Notes: generated by a model from the letters alone, not told the origin. A DNA stretch of 64,000 nucleotides from Mesorhizobium sp. B4-1-3 (GCF_006439355.1 NZ_VFTG01000001.1:124001-188000), one strand, 5' to 3'. Shown: positions 9,024-18,657, numbered from the stretch's first letter. Made by a program: numbers and translations.

Positions 9024-10145
9024 TTGCTCAGTACCTACATCAGCTATCAGTTGGTCGCCAAAGACATCCCCAAGTCTATCGCCCGCATCGAGCAGCAGCC
9101 GACGGTAGATCGCGACACGCAATACTATCTGGCCAACATTACCAAGGTGAAATCGATCGACGATTTCGTCAACAACGACCGCCTGTTCAAATATGCCATG
9201 AAGGCCTACGGCCTGGAGAACATGGACTACGCCAAGGCCTTCATGGTCAAGGCGCTGAAGGAAGGCGTCTCGGACCCCGGCAGCTTCGCCAACAAGCTGA
9301 CCGACAAGCGCTACGCCCAGTTCGTCGCTGCCTTCAACTTCGCGGCCGATGGCGCCAATGCGACGGTGTACAACCCGACACAGCAGCAGGTTACCGCGAA
9401 TTACGCCACACAGGCAGAGATCGCAGGCCTGGATCCGGATTCGGATTATGTGAAAGGCGAGACGACCTACTATCTCGCCAACATCACCAAGGTGAAATCG
9501 ATCGACGACCTGATGTCGAACGACCGGCTCTACACCTACGCGCTGGCCGCGTTCGGCCTGGATTCGGCCACCGAGGACAAGGATCTGATCAAATCCGTCC
9601 TGCAAGGCGGGGTGAAGGACCCCGATAGTGTCGCCAACCAGCAAACCAACAAGGCCTATGCCGGGCTCGCCGCCGCTTTCAACTTCGCGCAGTACGGCGA
9701 TACGACCACCACCCGCGTCACGGCGCAGCAGCCGACCGTCGACATGTATCTGCGCCAGACATTGGAGGAGGATGCCGGCCAGACCAATGAAGGCGTGCGG
9801 CTGGCGCTCTATTTCCAGCGCAAGGCGCCCGACATCACCAGCTGGTACGACGTGCTCGCAGATACCGCTTTGGCCAGCGTGGTGCGCACCGCGCTCGGTC
9901 TGCCCGATTCCTTCGCCACCGCCGACATCGACAAGCAGGCGCAGCTCTTCGAGCAGAAGCTCGACATCAAGGACTTCACCGACCCCGAGAAGCTCGGCAA
10001 GTTCCTGACCCGCTTCACCAGCATGTACGAGATCGCCCACCCCACCTCGACGGCGGTGACGTCGGTCAGCGTGCTCTTCGCGCAGCCGACCACCATAGGC
10101 ATCTCCACCGATCTGATGATGGCCATGCAGCAGTTGAAGTTCTGA
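9024..10145 (+). CDS. DUF1217-like flagellar-cluster protein with internal repeats
   Basis: A 373-aa protein that I recognise only as the DUF1217 type found in rhizobial flagellar clusters; its function is unknown. Two tandem repeats of about 115 aa are obvious (YYLANITKVKSIDDF near 33 and YYLANITKVKSIDDL near 149, each followed by NDRL, then a GVxDPxSxANxxTxKxYA block and AAAFNFA). A third, more diverged unit follows (VLADTALASVVRTALGLPD). There is no signal peptide or membrane segment. The start is TTG 9024 with GGAGG at 9011-9015, eight bases upstream. The gene is first in the unit leading into flgF seven bases later, which suggests an axial or export-related role (inference). Confidence 0.85.
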   Translation: MLSTYISYQLVAKDIPKSIARIEQQPTVDRDTQYYLANITKVKSIDDFVNNDRLFKYAMKAYGLENMDYAKAFMVKALKEGVSDPGSFANKLTDKRYAQFVAAFNFAADGANATVYNPTQQQVTANYATQAEIAGLDPDSDYVKGETTYYLANITKVKSIDDLMSNDRLYTYALAAFGLDSATEDKDLIKSVLQGGVKDPDSVANQQTNKAYAGLAAAFNFAQYGDTTTTRVTAQQPTVDMYLRQTLEEDAGQTNEGVRLALYFQRKAPDITSWYDVLADTALASVVRTALGLPDSFATADIDKQAQLFEQKLDIKDFTDPEKLGKFLTRFTSMYEIAHPTSTAVTSVSVLFAQPTTIGISTDLMMAMQQLKF

Positions 10146-10152
10146 GAAGATC

Positions 10153-10875
10153 ATGCAGGATAGCCTTTACGTCGCCCTTTCCTCTCAGATCGCGCTCGAG
10201 CGCCGTCTCGATACCATCGCCGACAACGTCGCCAACGCCTCGACCATCGGCTTTCGCGCCACCGGCGTGAAGTTCGAGGACGTGGTCTCTGGCACCGGGC
10301 CGAAATCGGTCTCCTTCGCCTCCTCCGGCAAGACTTATCTTTCCGGCGCGCATGGCGCGCTGACCGAAACCCGCAACCCGTTCGATTTCGCCATCCAGGG
10401 CGACGCCTGGTTCGCCATCGAGACTCCCGCCGGCACGGTGATGACGCGTGACGGCCGCTTCTCCATGAACGAGAACGGCGAATTGATGTCGATCGAAGGC
10501 TATCCGGTGCTGGACGGCGGCGGCGCTCCCATCCAGCTCGATCCCCGCAACGGCCCGCCCAAGGCAGGCGCCGACGGCTCGCTCAGGCAGAACGACCAGC
10601 TGGTCGGCGCCATCGGCCTCTACAATTTCGACCCCGGCGAGAATTTCGTCCGCTACGGCAATTCGGGCATCGTTCCAGCGCGCACGCCCGAACCCGTCGC
10701 CGATCGTTCGGACGTCGGTGTCGCTCAAGGGTTTCTGGAAGAGTCGAACGTCAACCCGGTGCTGGAAATGACCCGGCTGATCCAGGTGCAGCGCGCTTTC
10801 GAGAACACGGCGGCGCTGATGCGGCAGACCGATTCCTCCACCGACGACGCGATCAAGACGCTCGGCTCGAAGTGA
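10153..10875 (+). CDS. flgF: FlgF, flagellar proximal rod protein
   Basis: Axial rod protein, 240 aa. The N-terminal rod signature (LERRLDTIADNVANASTIGF) and the C-terminal motif (GFLEESNVNPVLEMTRLIQV, QRAFE) are typical of the FlgE/F/G family. The length is short for FlgE and close to FlgF. It follows the DUF1217 gene by seven bases and precedes fliI by four. Confidence 0.93.
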   Translation: MQDSLYVALSSQIALERRLDTIADNVANASTIGFRATGVKFEDVVSGTGPKSVSFASSGKTYLSGAHGALTETRNPFDFAIQGDAWFAIETPAGTVMTRDGRFSMNENGELMSIEGYPVLDGGGAPIQLDPRNGPPKAGADGSLRQNDQLVGAIGLYNFDPGENFVRYGNSGIVPARTPEPVADRSDVGVAQGFLEESNVNPVLEMTRLIQVQRAFENTAALMRQTDSSTDDAIKTLGSK

Positions 10876-10879
10876 CGGC

Positions 10880-12286
10880 ATGACGACCGGCTCGGCCCTG
10901 TTGCGCGCTTCCGAGAGCCCGGCGGACACCGGACGGGTCGACAGGCTGGCCGCGCTCGAACGCGTCTGGCGGCGGTTCGACGATCCGCAGGCGCTGCTTG
11001 CGCGCGGCGGCCGCATCGTCGAGATATCGCCGACGCATTACAAGGTTCGCGGCCTGTCCGGGATTGCCAGGCTCGGCGACATCGTCGAGCAGCGCGGCAA
11101 GGCCGGCGCGCGACGCGGCGAGATCGTCAAGATCGGCAGCGACGAGGTGGTCGTCGCGCCCTTCGAGCGCAGCGCCGATGCCGGCATCGGCGACGCCGTC
11201 TTTCGCCGCGGCCCTCTCGCGGTCACCCCGCATGTTTCCTGGCGCGGGCGCGCCATCGACGCCTTGACCCGCGTCATCGACGGCGGCCGGCCGCTGATCA
11301 GGGCGAATGCGGCGGATGCAGTGCATGGTGCGACGCCCGGCGCCCTGGCGCGCCAGCGCGTCGGCACCGGCTTTCTGACCGGCGTCAGGGTGATCGACAT
11401 CTTCACCCCGCTCTGTTTCGGCCAGCGACTCGGCATTTTCGCCGGTTCCGGCGTCGGCAAGTCGACGTTGCTTGCCATGCTCGCCGGCGCCGAGGCCTTC
11501 GACACGGTGGTCGTGGCGCTGATCGGCGAGCGCGGCCGCGAGGTGCGCGAGTTTCTCGAGGACACGATCGGCGCCGAGAGCATGGCCAAGACCATCGCCG
11601 TCGTCGCCACCAGCGACGAGAGCGCCATGATGCGCCGGCGCGCGCCCGACACCGCCATGTGCGTGGCCGAACATTTCCGCGACCAGGGCCATCGCGTGCT
11701 CCTGGTGCTGGATTCCATCACCCGCTTCGCGCATGCGCTGCGCGAGGTGGCGACCGGAACGGGCGAGCCGCCGGTCGCGCGCGGCTATCCGGCTTCGGTC
11801 TTCACCGACCTGCCGAAATTGCTCGAACGCGCCGGGCCGGGCGTAGAGGGCAAAGGCTCGATCACCGCCATCATCTCCGTGCTGGTCGACGGTGACGACC
11901 ACAATGATCCCGTCGCCGATTCGGTGCGCGGCATCCTCGACGGCCACGTGGTGCTCGACCGCTCGCTTGCCGAGCAGGGCCATTATCCGCCGGTCAATCC
12001 GCTGTCGTCGATCTCACGCCTTGCCGATAAGGCCTGGAGCCCCGAGCAGCGCATGCTCGTGACGAAGCTGAAATCGATGATCGCGCGCTTTGAGGATACG
12101 CGCGACATCCGCCTGCTGGGCGCTTACCAGAGCGGCGCCGACGCCGAGCTCGACAATGCGGTACGTCAGGTGCCGTTGATCTACGAGGCGCTCACGCAAT
12201 CGCCGAGGGACCGCGCATCGGCCGATCCGTTCGCCGACCTCGCCCGCCATCTCAAGGGGAAGCTGAATGGCGATCAAGGAGACTGA
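10880..12286 (+). CDS. fliI: FliI, flagellum-specific export ATPase
   Basis: Cytoplasmic F1-beta-like ATPase that, with FliH and FliJ, feeds substrates to the export gate. It is 468 aa. Walker A AGSGVGKST is at 188-196, the conserved ALIGERGREVREF follows at about 213-225, and the Walker B aspartate lies in VLLVLDSITRF (about 278). The C-terminal domain contains the expected SRLADKAWSPEQ segment. The last 20 bases overlap the start of the next gene, implying coupling. Confidence 0.97.
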   Translation: MTTGSALLRASESPADTGRVDRLAALERVWRRFDDPQALLARGGRIVEISPTHYKVRGLSGIARLGDIVEQRGKAGARRGEIVKIGSDEVVVAPFERSADAGIGDAVFRRGPLAVTPHVSWRGRAIDALTRVIDGGRPLIRANAADAVHGATPGALARQRVGTGFLTGVRVIDIFTPLCFGQRLGIFAGSGVGKSTLLAMLAGAEAFDTVVVALIGERGREVREFLEDTIGAESMAKTIAVVATSDESAMMRRRAPDTAMCVAEHFRDQGHRVLLVLDSITRFAHALREVATGTGEPPVARGYPASVFTDLPKLLERAGPGVEGKGSITAIISVLVDGDDHNDPVADSVRGILDGHVVLDRSLAEQGHYPPVNPLSSISRLADKAWSPEQRMLVTKLKSMIARFEDTRDIRLLGAYQSGADAELDNAVRQVPLIYEALTQSPRDRASADPFADLARHLKGKLNGDQGD

Positions 12287-13055
12287 GCTCCAATATACCG
12301 AGCGCATGTTGCGCGACAGGCTTGCTGAGGCCGAGGCGGCGGAGAAAGCCGAGGCCGACGTGGCAAGAAGCGCCAAGGACAAGCCCGCGCATGCCAAGAC
12401 ACAGATGACAGCGGCTCTCCTGACCAGAGCCGAAAGGTCCCATCCGCCGCGGACATCCGCCCTCGGGACCGCCGATGTCGCGCAGGCCAGCCGCGATTCC
12501 TTGCTCGACGGGCTCTTTCCCCGCACTGAATGGCCGCAGCCGCCGAAAGCCCAGTTCCCGCGCCTCGCCAATACGAGCGCCGACCGCCGCAGCGATTTCG
12601 TCATCGCCGCGCTCGGCATCACGCTCGGCCTGATCTGCGCGTTGTTCCCCTGGTACATCTTCTTCAACCAGGAGCAGTTCGGCGTCCAGACGATCAAGTT
12701 TGGCGGCAGCGGCAGCAATGCCGGACGCAAGGGTGGCGGCGGCGTGGCCGAACGCAGCGGGCCGCTGACGGCCAAGGACATCCCCAATACCGATATCGAC
12801 CTCTTTGCCACCGGAACGGTGGAGGACGATCCCGCGCCGCTGCCCGCCGACCAGCCCTTCCCTGCCGCCGCCTCGGAATTCAGGATGGTGCATGTCGCCA
12901 ACGGCCGCGCCATGATCGAGGACGATGCCGGTCTGTGGCTCGTCCAGCGCGGCTCGGTGCTGCCCGATTCCAGCCGCGTCGCCGCGATCGAGCAGCGCGG
13001 CGGCAAATGGGTGATCGTTACCAGCACCGACAAGGTGATCTCGCTCTCGAAGTAA
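12267..13055 (+). CDS. Hypothetical single-pass membrane protein between fliI and flgB
   Basis: A 262-aa protein with no family I can name. The first 45 residues are charged and probably helical. One transmembrane segment lies at about 113-131 (FVIAALGITLGLICALFPW). The C-terminal part (about 200-262) looks like a small beta domain (GLWLVQRGSVLPDSSRVAAI, KWVIVTSTDKVI), probably periplasmic. It overlaps fliI by 20 bases and precedes flgB, a place where rhizobial clusters also carry an unnamed gene, so it is probably a conserved flagellar accessory factor. The order membrane anchor then periplasmic domain would suit basal-body assembly; this is inference. Confidence 0.78.
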   Translation: MAIKETELQYTERMLRDRLAEAEAAEKAEADVARSAKDKPAHAKTQMTAALLTRAERSHPPRTSALGTADVAQASRDSLLDGLFPRTEWPQPPKAQFPRLANTSADRRSDFVIAALGITLGLICALFPWYIFFNQEQFGVQTIKFGGSGSNAGRKGGGGVAERSGPLTAKDIPNTDIDLFATGTVEDDPAPLPADQPFPAAASEFRMVHVANGRAMIEDDAGLWLVQRGSVLPDSSRVAAIEQRGGKWVIVTSTDKVISLSK

Positions 13056-13090
13056 GCAAGTCGGGCCATGTGGCCCCCGCGCAAGGTCCG

Positions 13091-13110
13091 CGCAAGACTG
13101 GCCGCCTAGT
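13091..13110 (+). promoter_or_regulatory. Flagellar operon-head motif upstream of flgB
   Basis: CGCAAG-N9-CTAGT, ending 28 bases before the flgB ATG. Here the block extends into an inverted repeat (CGCAAGACT at 13091-13099, AGTCTTG at 13109-13115). It marks a second internal transcription start inside the flgF-fliP gene string. Confidence 0.68.
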
Positions 13111-13138
13111 CTTGTGCGTACTTGCCCGGGAGATTCCC

Positions 13139-13519
13139 ATGGAACCGGTAAATCTTTTCGATCTCGCCACGCGGCAGTCGCAATGGCTGGCCGTGCGCCA
13201 GTCGGCGATTGCCTCCAACGTCGCCAATGCCAACACGCCGGGCTACACGGCCAATGACGTCGAGCCCTTCGAAAAAGTGCTCGACCGGACCGCCGTGACG
13301 CTTGCCGCCACGCAGGCCGGCCACCTCGGCGCCGAAACGGCCAATGCCGGCTTCAACGTCAAGCCCGAGGATCCCGACGGCGCAATCATGCCGTCGAAGA
13401 ACACCGTGGTTCTCGAACAGGAGCTCATGAAGGCCGGCGAGGTCCGCCGCTCCTTCGAGCTCAACACGGCGATCGTCAAGGCCTTCCATTCGATGATGAC
13501 GATGGTGGTGAAGAGCTGA
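13139..13519 (+). CDS. flgB: FlgB, flagellar proximal rod protein
   Basis: Rod protein, 126 aa. The N-terminal rod motif ([20 protein letters not shown]) and the C-terminal helix ([20 protein letters not shown]) fit FlgB. I chose ATG 13139 because the open frame upstream lies inside the previous gene. It has its own candidate promoter motif and is followed two bases later by flgC. Confidence 0.94.
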   Translation: MEPVNLFDLATRQSQWLAVRQSAIASNVANANTPGYTANDVEPFEKVLDRTAVTLAATQAGHLGAETANAGFNVKPEDPDGAIMPSKNTVVLEQELMKAGEVRRSFELNTAIVKAFHSMMTMVVKS

Positions 13520-13521
13520 CC

Positions 13522-13938
13522 ATGGACGCCCTCACCGCAGCCCTCAAAGTCGCGGCCTCCGGCCTTGGCGCCCAGTCGGAGCGCCTGCGCGTGGTCTCGG
13601 AAAACCTTGCCAACGCCCAGTCGACTGGCAGCACGCCGGGCGCCGATCCCTATCGCCGCAAGACGATCACCTTCCAATCCGAGGTCGACCGCGCGACCGG
13701 CGGCTCGCTGGTGGAAGTCAGCGCGATCTCCCGCGATCCTTCGGACTTCCCGATCGAATTCCAGCCCGGCAACGAAGCCGCCGATGCCAAAGGGTATGTC
13801 AAGATGCCCAACGTCAACACATTGGTCGAAATGGCCGACATGAGCGAGGCGAACCGCTCCTATGAAGCCAACCTGCAGGTCATCAAGCAGGCTCGCGATC
13901 TGATTTCCATGACCATCGACCTGATGAGGAACCAGTAA
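13522..13938 (+). CDS. flgC: FlgC, flagellar proximal rod protein
   Basis: Rod protein, 138 aa. The N-terminal motif [20 protein letters not shown], the internal [11 protein letters not shown] and the C-terminal [20 protein letters not shown] are standard for FlgC. Its stop codon overlaps the fliE start (TAATG), indicating tight coupling. Confidence 0.96.
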   Translation: MDALTAALKVAASGLGAQSERLRVVSENLANAQSTGSTPGADPYRRKTITFQSEVDRATGGSLVEVSAISRDPSDFPIEFQPGNEAADAKGYVKMPNVNTLVEMADMSEANRSYEANLQVIKQARDLISMTIDLMRNQ

Positions 13939-14267
13939 TGATCGGCGGTATCGGGGCAATACAATTCAAGACGGCGGTTAACGGAGCGGAGCAGGCGTCA
14001 CCAAACCTCCTGCAGGGCGGCGTCGGAACGCAGGCCGGCGAAAGCATCGGCAGCAGCTTCGCCGAAGTCCTCAGCCAGGCGGCGACGAAAACCGTCAACA
14101 CGCTGCAGGGTGCCGAGCAGATGTCGATACAGGCACTGAAGGGCGACGCCGACACCCGCCAAGTGGTCGATGCGGTGCTGAGCGCTCAACAGGCGCTGCA
14201 GACCACCATCGCCATCCGCGACAAGGTCGTGTCTGCCTATCTCGAAATCAGTCGCATGAGTATCTAG
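13938..14267 (+). CDS. fliE: FliE, hook-basal body complex protein
   Basis: Adapter between the MS ring and the rod, 109 aa. The typical features are the N-terminal helix, then [10 protein letters not shown] and the C-terminal [20 protein letters not shown] and [14 protein letters not shown]. It lies between flgC and flgG, overlapping the former by one base. Confidence 0.95.
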   Translation: MIGGIGAIQFKTAVNGAEQASPNLLQGGVGTQAGESIGSSFAEVLSQAATKTVNTLQGAEQMSIQALKGDADTRQVVDAVLSAQQALQTTIAIRDKVVSAYLEISRMSI

Positions 14268-14274
14268 GACCGTC

Positions 14275-15063
14275 ATGAAAGCCCTTGCCATCGCCGCCAC
14301 CGGCATGAACGCCCAGCAGACCAACCTGGAAGTCATCGCCAACAACATCGCCAACATCAACACCACCGGCTACAAGCGGGCGCGGGCCGAATTCTCCGAC
14401 CTGCTCTACCAGGTCGACCGCACGCAGGGCGTGCCCAACCGCTCCAACACCTCGCTGGTGCCTGAAGGCGTCTCGATCGGTCTCGGCGTCAAGACGACGG
14501 CCGTGCGCAACGTCCACACCCAGGGCGAGCTGGCCAGCACGGGCAACAGTTTCGACCTGGCCTTGACCGGCAGGGGCTGGTTCCAGATCCAGGGCGCCGA
14601 CGGCGGCACGCTCTACTCGCGCGCCGGCGCCTTCAATACCAACGCCACCGGGCAGTTGGTGACCGTCGACGGCGCCGAGGTCATTCCGGCCATCACCGTG
14701 CCGACCAACGCGGTCGAAGTCATCGTCAACAAGACCGGCCAGGTCTTTGCCCGCTTGGACGGTCAGACGAATTTGCAGCTGCTCGGCCAGCTTCAGATCG
14801 CCAACTTCGCCAACGAGGCGGGCCTGGCGCCGCTCGGCGACAATCTCTTCCAGGAAACGGCCGCCTCGGGTCCGGCCAATGTCGGCGTGCCCGGCGATCC
14901 GGGCTTCGCCACGATCCAGCAGGGCTATCTGGAATCCTCCAACGTCGATCCGGTCAAGGAAATCACCGAGCTGATCTCGGCGCAGCGCGCCTATGAAATG
15001 AACTCCAAGGTCATCCAGGCCGCAGACGACATGGCCTCGGTGGTCTCCAAGAACATCAGGTAA
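14275..15063 (+). CDS. flgG: FlgG, flagellar distal rod protein
   Basis: Distal rod protein of 262 aa, the usual length. The N-terminus carries [20 protein letters not shown], and the C-terminus [20 protein letters not shown] followed by [10 protein letters not shown]. It sits seven bases after fliE and three before flgA. Confidence 0.97.
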   Translation: MKALAIAATGMNAQQTNLEVIANNIANINTTGYKRARAEFSDLLYQVDRTQGVPNRSNTSLVPEGVSIGLGVKTTAVRNVHTQGELASTGNSFDLALTGRGWFQIQGADGGTLYSRAGAFNTNATGQLVTVDGAEVIPAITVPTNAVEVIVNKTGQVFARLDGQTNLQLLGQLQIANFANEAGLAPLGDNLFQETAASGPANVGVPGDPGFATIQQGYLESSNVDPVKEITELISAQRAYEMNSKVIQAADDMASVVSKNIR

Positions 15064-15066
15064 CGG

Positions 15067-15591
15067 ATGATGGCCGGGCCGATCTCCTTCGCACTCCGTC
15101 GCGTCGCGCTGGCCACCGTCCTGGTGGCCGCCGGCATGCCGGCTTTCGCGCAGGACGCGACCGGCCAGTCGGCGAACCAGATCGCCGCCGGCCAGTCCGT
15201 CGGGGAGGCCGTCCTGATCCCCAACCGGGTCATCTATCCCGGCGAGACCATCGAGCCCGCCTCGCTCAAGCAGGTGACGCTCATCCCCGGCAAGCACAAG
15301 CCCGACGGCATGGCGACGCGCTCCGAGGAGCTTCAGGGCAAGGTCGCCAAGCGCACGCTTCTGCCTGGACGCTACATTCCGGTCACGGCAATTCGCGACG
15401 CCTGGCTGGTCGAGCAGGGCGCTTCGGTGCAGGTCTATTTCACCGCCGGCGCGCTCACCATTTCCGCGACCGGGGTCACGCTGCAGCCAGGCGCTGCCGG
15501 CGACCAGATCAAGATCCGCAACATCGACAGCGGCAAGATCATCTCGGGCACCGTGATGGCCGACGGCACCATCAAGGTCGGCGCTTCGTGA
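15067..15591 (+). CDS. flgA: FlgA, P-ring assembly chaperone
   Basis: Periplasmic chaperone needed for P-ring formation. It is 174 aa with a signal peptide (about 1-30, ending AGMPAFAQ). The SAF-like C-terminal domain includes a KRTLLPGRYIPVTAI motif, AVQV-like strands and the final TVMADGTIKVG. Its stop overlaps the flgI ATG by one base. Confidence 0.93.
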   Translation: MMAGPISFALRRVALATVLVAAGMPAFAQDATGQSANQIAAGQSVGEAVLIPNRVIYPGETIEPASLKQVTLIPGKHKPDGMATRSEELQGKVAKRTLLPGRYIPVTAIRDAWLVEQGASVQVYFTAGALTISATGVTLQPGAAGDQIKIRNIDSGKIISGTVMADGTIKVGAS

Positions 15592-16829
15592 TGCGCGCCT
15601 TTGTCCTTCTGCTCGCGGCGGCCATCGGTATTCAGCCGGCTTTGGCGGATGGCCTGACGCCCAAGGCCAAGCGCGAGCTCGCGCAGCAGAATGGCGGCGT
15701 CTACGACGATCCCGAATATGATCCGGCCACCACCCAGCGCATGTTCCGGGTCTCGACCGGTCCAAGCACGCTGCCGCCCGGCCAGGTCGCCGCGCGCATC
15801 AAGGACATCGCCCAGCTGCAGAGCGCGCGCGACAACCAGCTTGTCGGCTATGGCCTGGTCATCGGCCTCGCCGGCACCGGCGACAGCCTGCGTAACTCGC
15901 CCTTCACCGAGCAGTCGATCCGCGCCATGCTGGAGAATCTCGGCATCGCCACCGAGGGCGGCAGCGCGCGCGCCAAAAACGTCGCCGCCGTCATCGTCAC
16001 CGCCAACATGCCGCCCTTCGTCCAGTCGGGCGCCCGCATCGACATCGACGTCTCCTCGATGGGCGACGCCACCTCGCTCGCCGGCGGCACGCTGGTGATG
16101 ACGCCGCTGAAGGCGGCCGACGGTGAGATCTATGCCGTGGGGCAAGGCTCGGTGATCGTCGGCGGCTTTACCGCCCAGGGCCAGGCCCAGCAGCTGACGC
16201 AGGGCGTACCGACCGCCGGCCGCGTCCCCAACGGCGCCATCGTCGAACGCGCGGTACCGGCCGAGTTCGACGACCAGGGCGTGCTGACGCTGCAACTGCG
16301 CAATCCCGATTTCTCGACCGCCATCCGCATCGCCGACGCGATCAACGATTACACCTCGCAGCGCTTCGGCATGCGTGTCGCCGCCGAGCGCGATGCGCGC
16401 ACAGTGCAGATCAGGCGGCCGAAGAACACCTCCGCCGCGCGCTTCTATGCCGAGATCGAGAATCTGGTCGTGGAATCGGATGCCCCTGCCCGCGTCGTCA
16501 TCGACGAGCGCACCGGCACCATCGTCATCGGCAACAATGTGAGGATTTCGCGCGTGGCGATCAGTCACGGCACGCTCACCGTGCGCATCACGGAGGCGCC
16601 GAGAGTGGTCCAGCCCGAACCGTTCTCGAGAGGCGAGACCGCAGTCGAGCCTTTCACCGCCATCCAGGCCTCGCGGCCCGACGCGCGCGTCGCCGTGCTC
16701 GACGGTCCCGATCTCGAAACGCTTGTCTCCGGCCTCAATCGTCTCGGCGTGAAGCCCGACGGCATCATCGCCATCCTGCAAGGCATCAAATCGGCCGGCG
16801 CCTTGCAGGCCGATCTGGTTCTCCAATAG
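15591..16829 (+). CDS. flgI: FlgI, flagellar P-ring protein
   Basis: Periplasmic P-ring subunit, 412 aa including a signal peptide (about 1-19, ending PALA). Recognisable motifs are RIKDIAQLQSARDNQLVGYG, GLAGTGDSLRNSPFTEQS and NVAAVIVTANMPPF. A GTG three bases upstream is in frame, but the ATG at 15591 overlaps the flgA stop and is the better start. It is followed by motE. Confidence 0.97.
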   Translation: MRAFVLLLAAAIGIQPALADGLTPKAKRELAQQNGGVYDDPEYDPATTQRMFRVSTGPSTLPPGQVAARIKDIAQLQSARDNQLVGYGLVIGLAGTGDSLRNSPFTEQSIRAMLENLGIATEGGSARAKNVAAVIVTANMPPFVQSGARIDIDVSSMGDATSLAGGTLVMTPLKAADGEIYAVGQGSVIVGGFTAQGQAQQLTQGVPTAGRVPNGAIVERAVPAEFDDQGVLTLQLRNPDFSTAIRIADAINDYTSQRFGMRVAAERDARTVQIRRPKNTSAARFYAEIENLVVESDAPARVVIDERTGTIVIGNNVRISRVAISHGTLTVRITEAPRVVQPEPFSRGETAVEPFTAIQASRPDARVAVLDGPDLETLVSGLNRLGVKPDGIIAILQGIKSAGALQADLVLQ

Positions 16830-16837
16830 GGACGCCG

Positions 16838-17443
16838 ATGATTGCGCTTCTTCCCTCGAAAACACGCCGCCCCCTCGCAATGATCGCCGCTGCGGCGGCG
16901 GCCACGCTTCTCGGCGGCGCGTCCGTCCGCGCCGAGGAAGTCCGGCAGGTCCTGCCTGGAGGGCAGGCCCCGGCCCAACCGGCCGAACTTACGCGCGAGA
17001 AGGAGCCGGCCCAGCCGGCTGCGCTCGCAGGCGGCAAGACGCCGGACGAAAGCGAAGTCCAGCGCTTCTGCTCCAACATTGCGGACGCCGCGCGCGACCG
17101 CCGCTACGCGCTTCAGGCCGAGGAATTGAAGCAGCTGCAGGCCGGCATCGACGAGCGCATGAAAGCGTTGGAGGCAAAAAAGGCCGAATACGAGGAATGG
17201 CTGAAGCGCCGTGAAGTGTTCCTGGCGCGCGCAGAGGACGGCGTCGTCAAGATCTATGCCGGCATGAAGCCCGACGCCGCCGCCGAACGTCTGGCGATGG
17301 TCAATGCCGAGCTCGCGGCGGCCATCCTGATGAAGCTCGATTCGCGCAAGGCCGGCGTCATCCTCAACGAAATGGACCAGAAGGCGGCGGCGACGCTCAC
17401 CGGCATCATGGCCAGCGCGGCGCGAAGGGTTGATCCGTCATGA
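16838..17443 (+). CDS. motE: MotE, periplasmic chaperone for MotC
   Basis: In Sinorhizobium MotE is a periplasmic chaperone for the motor protein MotC. The 201-aa product has a signal peptide (about 1-32, ending ASVRA), a proline/alanine-rich linker, a coiled coil (about 85-135, LQAEELKQLQAGIDERMKAL) and a C-terminal MgtE-N-like helical domain. It overlaps flgH by four bases. Confidence 0.9.
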   Translation: MIALLPSKTRRPLAMIAAAAAATLLGGASVRAEEVRQVLPGGQAPAQPAELTREKEPAQPAALAGGKTPDESEVQRFCSNIADAARDRRYALQAEELKQLQAGIDERMKALEAKKAEYEEWLKRREVFLARAEDGVVKIYAGMKPDAAAERLAMVNAELAAAILMKLDSRKAGVILNEMDQKAAATLTGIMASAARRVDPS

Positions 17444-18144
17444 AGTCGAAGTTCTTTGTCCTGGTCGCGATAGCGGCGCTGTCCGGCTGCGGCACCAATT
17501 TCAAGGAGATCGGCAGGGAACCCGCTCTATCGCCGGTCGGCTCCGGCATTGGTGAAGGCGGTTCCGGTCCCTACAGCTATCCCGAGCCGCCGGCCTCGCG
17601 GCCAAAGAAGTTCTCGCTGTGGGATGACCGCCAGAGCCGGCTCTTCACCGACCCGCGCGCGCTGCGCGCCGGCGACATCCTTACCGTCAACATCAAGCTC
17701 AACGACAAGGCCAATTTCAAGAACCAGAACGATCGCAGCCGCACCGCCGCGCGCAAGCTCGGCTATGACATCACGCTCGGATGGGATGGCAAAAGCACCA
17801 GCGGCAAGGGCGACGCCGGCCTGAGTTCCAGTACCGAGACCAATGCCGATGGCGAGATCAAGCGCTCGGAGGACATCGAGCTCAATGTCGCCGCCGTCGT
17901 CACCGAGGTGCTGCCCAACGGAAATCTGATGATCAGGGGCTCGCAGGAAGTGCGCGTCAACTACGAGCTTCGTGTGCTGACCATCGCAGGCATGGTTCGT
18001 CCGTCCGACATCGGCGCCGAGAACACCATCCCTTACGAGCGCATCGCCGAGGCGCGCATCTCCTATGGCGGTCGAGGCCGAGTGAGCGAGGTCCAGCAGC
18101 CGGCCTATGGCCAGCAGGTCCTCGACCAGGTTCTTCCTTTCTAG
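17440..18144 (+). CDS. flgH: FlgH, flagellar L-ring lipoprotein
   Basis: Outer-membrane L-ring subunit, 234 aa. A lipobox (LSGC) places the lipidated Cys at residue 17. Family motifs include SLWDDRQSRLFTDPRALRAG, GDILTVNI and the C-terminal GRVSEVQQP. The start overlaps the motE stop (ATGA). Confidence 0.97.
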   Translation: MKSKFFVLVAIAALSGCGTNFKEIGREPALSPVGSGIGEGGSGPYSYPEPPASRPKKFSLWDDRQSRLFTDPRALRAGDILTVNIKLNDKANFKNQNDRSRTAARKLGYDITLGWDGKSTSGKGDAGLSSSTETNADGEIKRSEDIELNVAAVVTEVLPNGNLMIRGSQEVRVNYELRVLTIAGMVRPSDIGAENTIPYERIAEARISYGGRGRVSEVQQPAYGQQVLDQVLPF

Positions 18145-18162
18145 GGCCGGGAGAGCGCTGCC

Positions 18163-18657
18163 GTGGCGAATGTCGAGCGGGTTCAGCCCAAGAAGGGACC
18201 TTCCCTGGTGATCCAGCTCGCCATGCTCCTGGTCATGACGTGCGCGGCCATCGGCTTGGGTTGGGTCTCCGGCGGCTATCTCAAGCAAGGCGAAACGCCG
18301 GCGCCGGTGCCCGCGGCGCCGGAAAACGCCGGCACCGCGGAAAAACCCGCAGACGGCGGCAAGGCGGCTGCCGGGCCGACGCTGGTGCAACTGGCGCCGA
18401 TCACTACCAATCTCGCCTCGCCGTCGGACGTCTGGATCCGGCTAGAGGTGTCGCTACTTTACGATGCCCCCCAGCCCACGGAAATGACCGAGCAGGTCCA
18501 TCAGGATCTGCTCGCTTTCGTGCGCACGCTCAAGCTGCACCAGATCGAAGGCGCCAGCGGCTACCAGCATCTCAAGGCCGATCTCGATGAGCGCGCGGCG
18601 CTGCGTGCCGGCGGTCACGTCAAACAGGTTCTCGTCAGGACGATGCTGCTCGAATGA
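18163..18657 (+). CDS. fliL: FliL, basal body-associated stator protein
   Basis: Inner-membrane protein that supports stator function. It is 164 aa, with one transmembrane segment (about 17-42, LVIQLAMLLVMTCAAIGLGW) and a periplasmic domain with WIRLEVSLLYD and EQVHQDLLAFVRTLKLHQIE. The start is GTG 18163, with GGGAGAG upstream. It overlaps fliP by four bases. A second FliL-like protein occurs at 54651. Confidence 0.92.
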   Translation: MANVERVQPKKGPSLVIQLAMLLVMTCAAIGLGWVSGGYLKQGETPAPVPAAPENAGTAEKPADGGKAAAGPTLVQLAPITTNLASPSDVWIRLEVSLLYDAPQPTEMTEQVHQDLLAFVRTLKLHQIEGASGYQHLKADLDERAALRAGGHVKQVLVRTMLLE

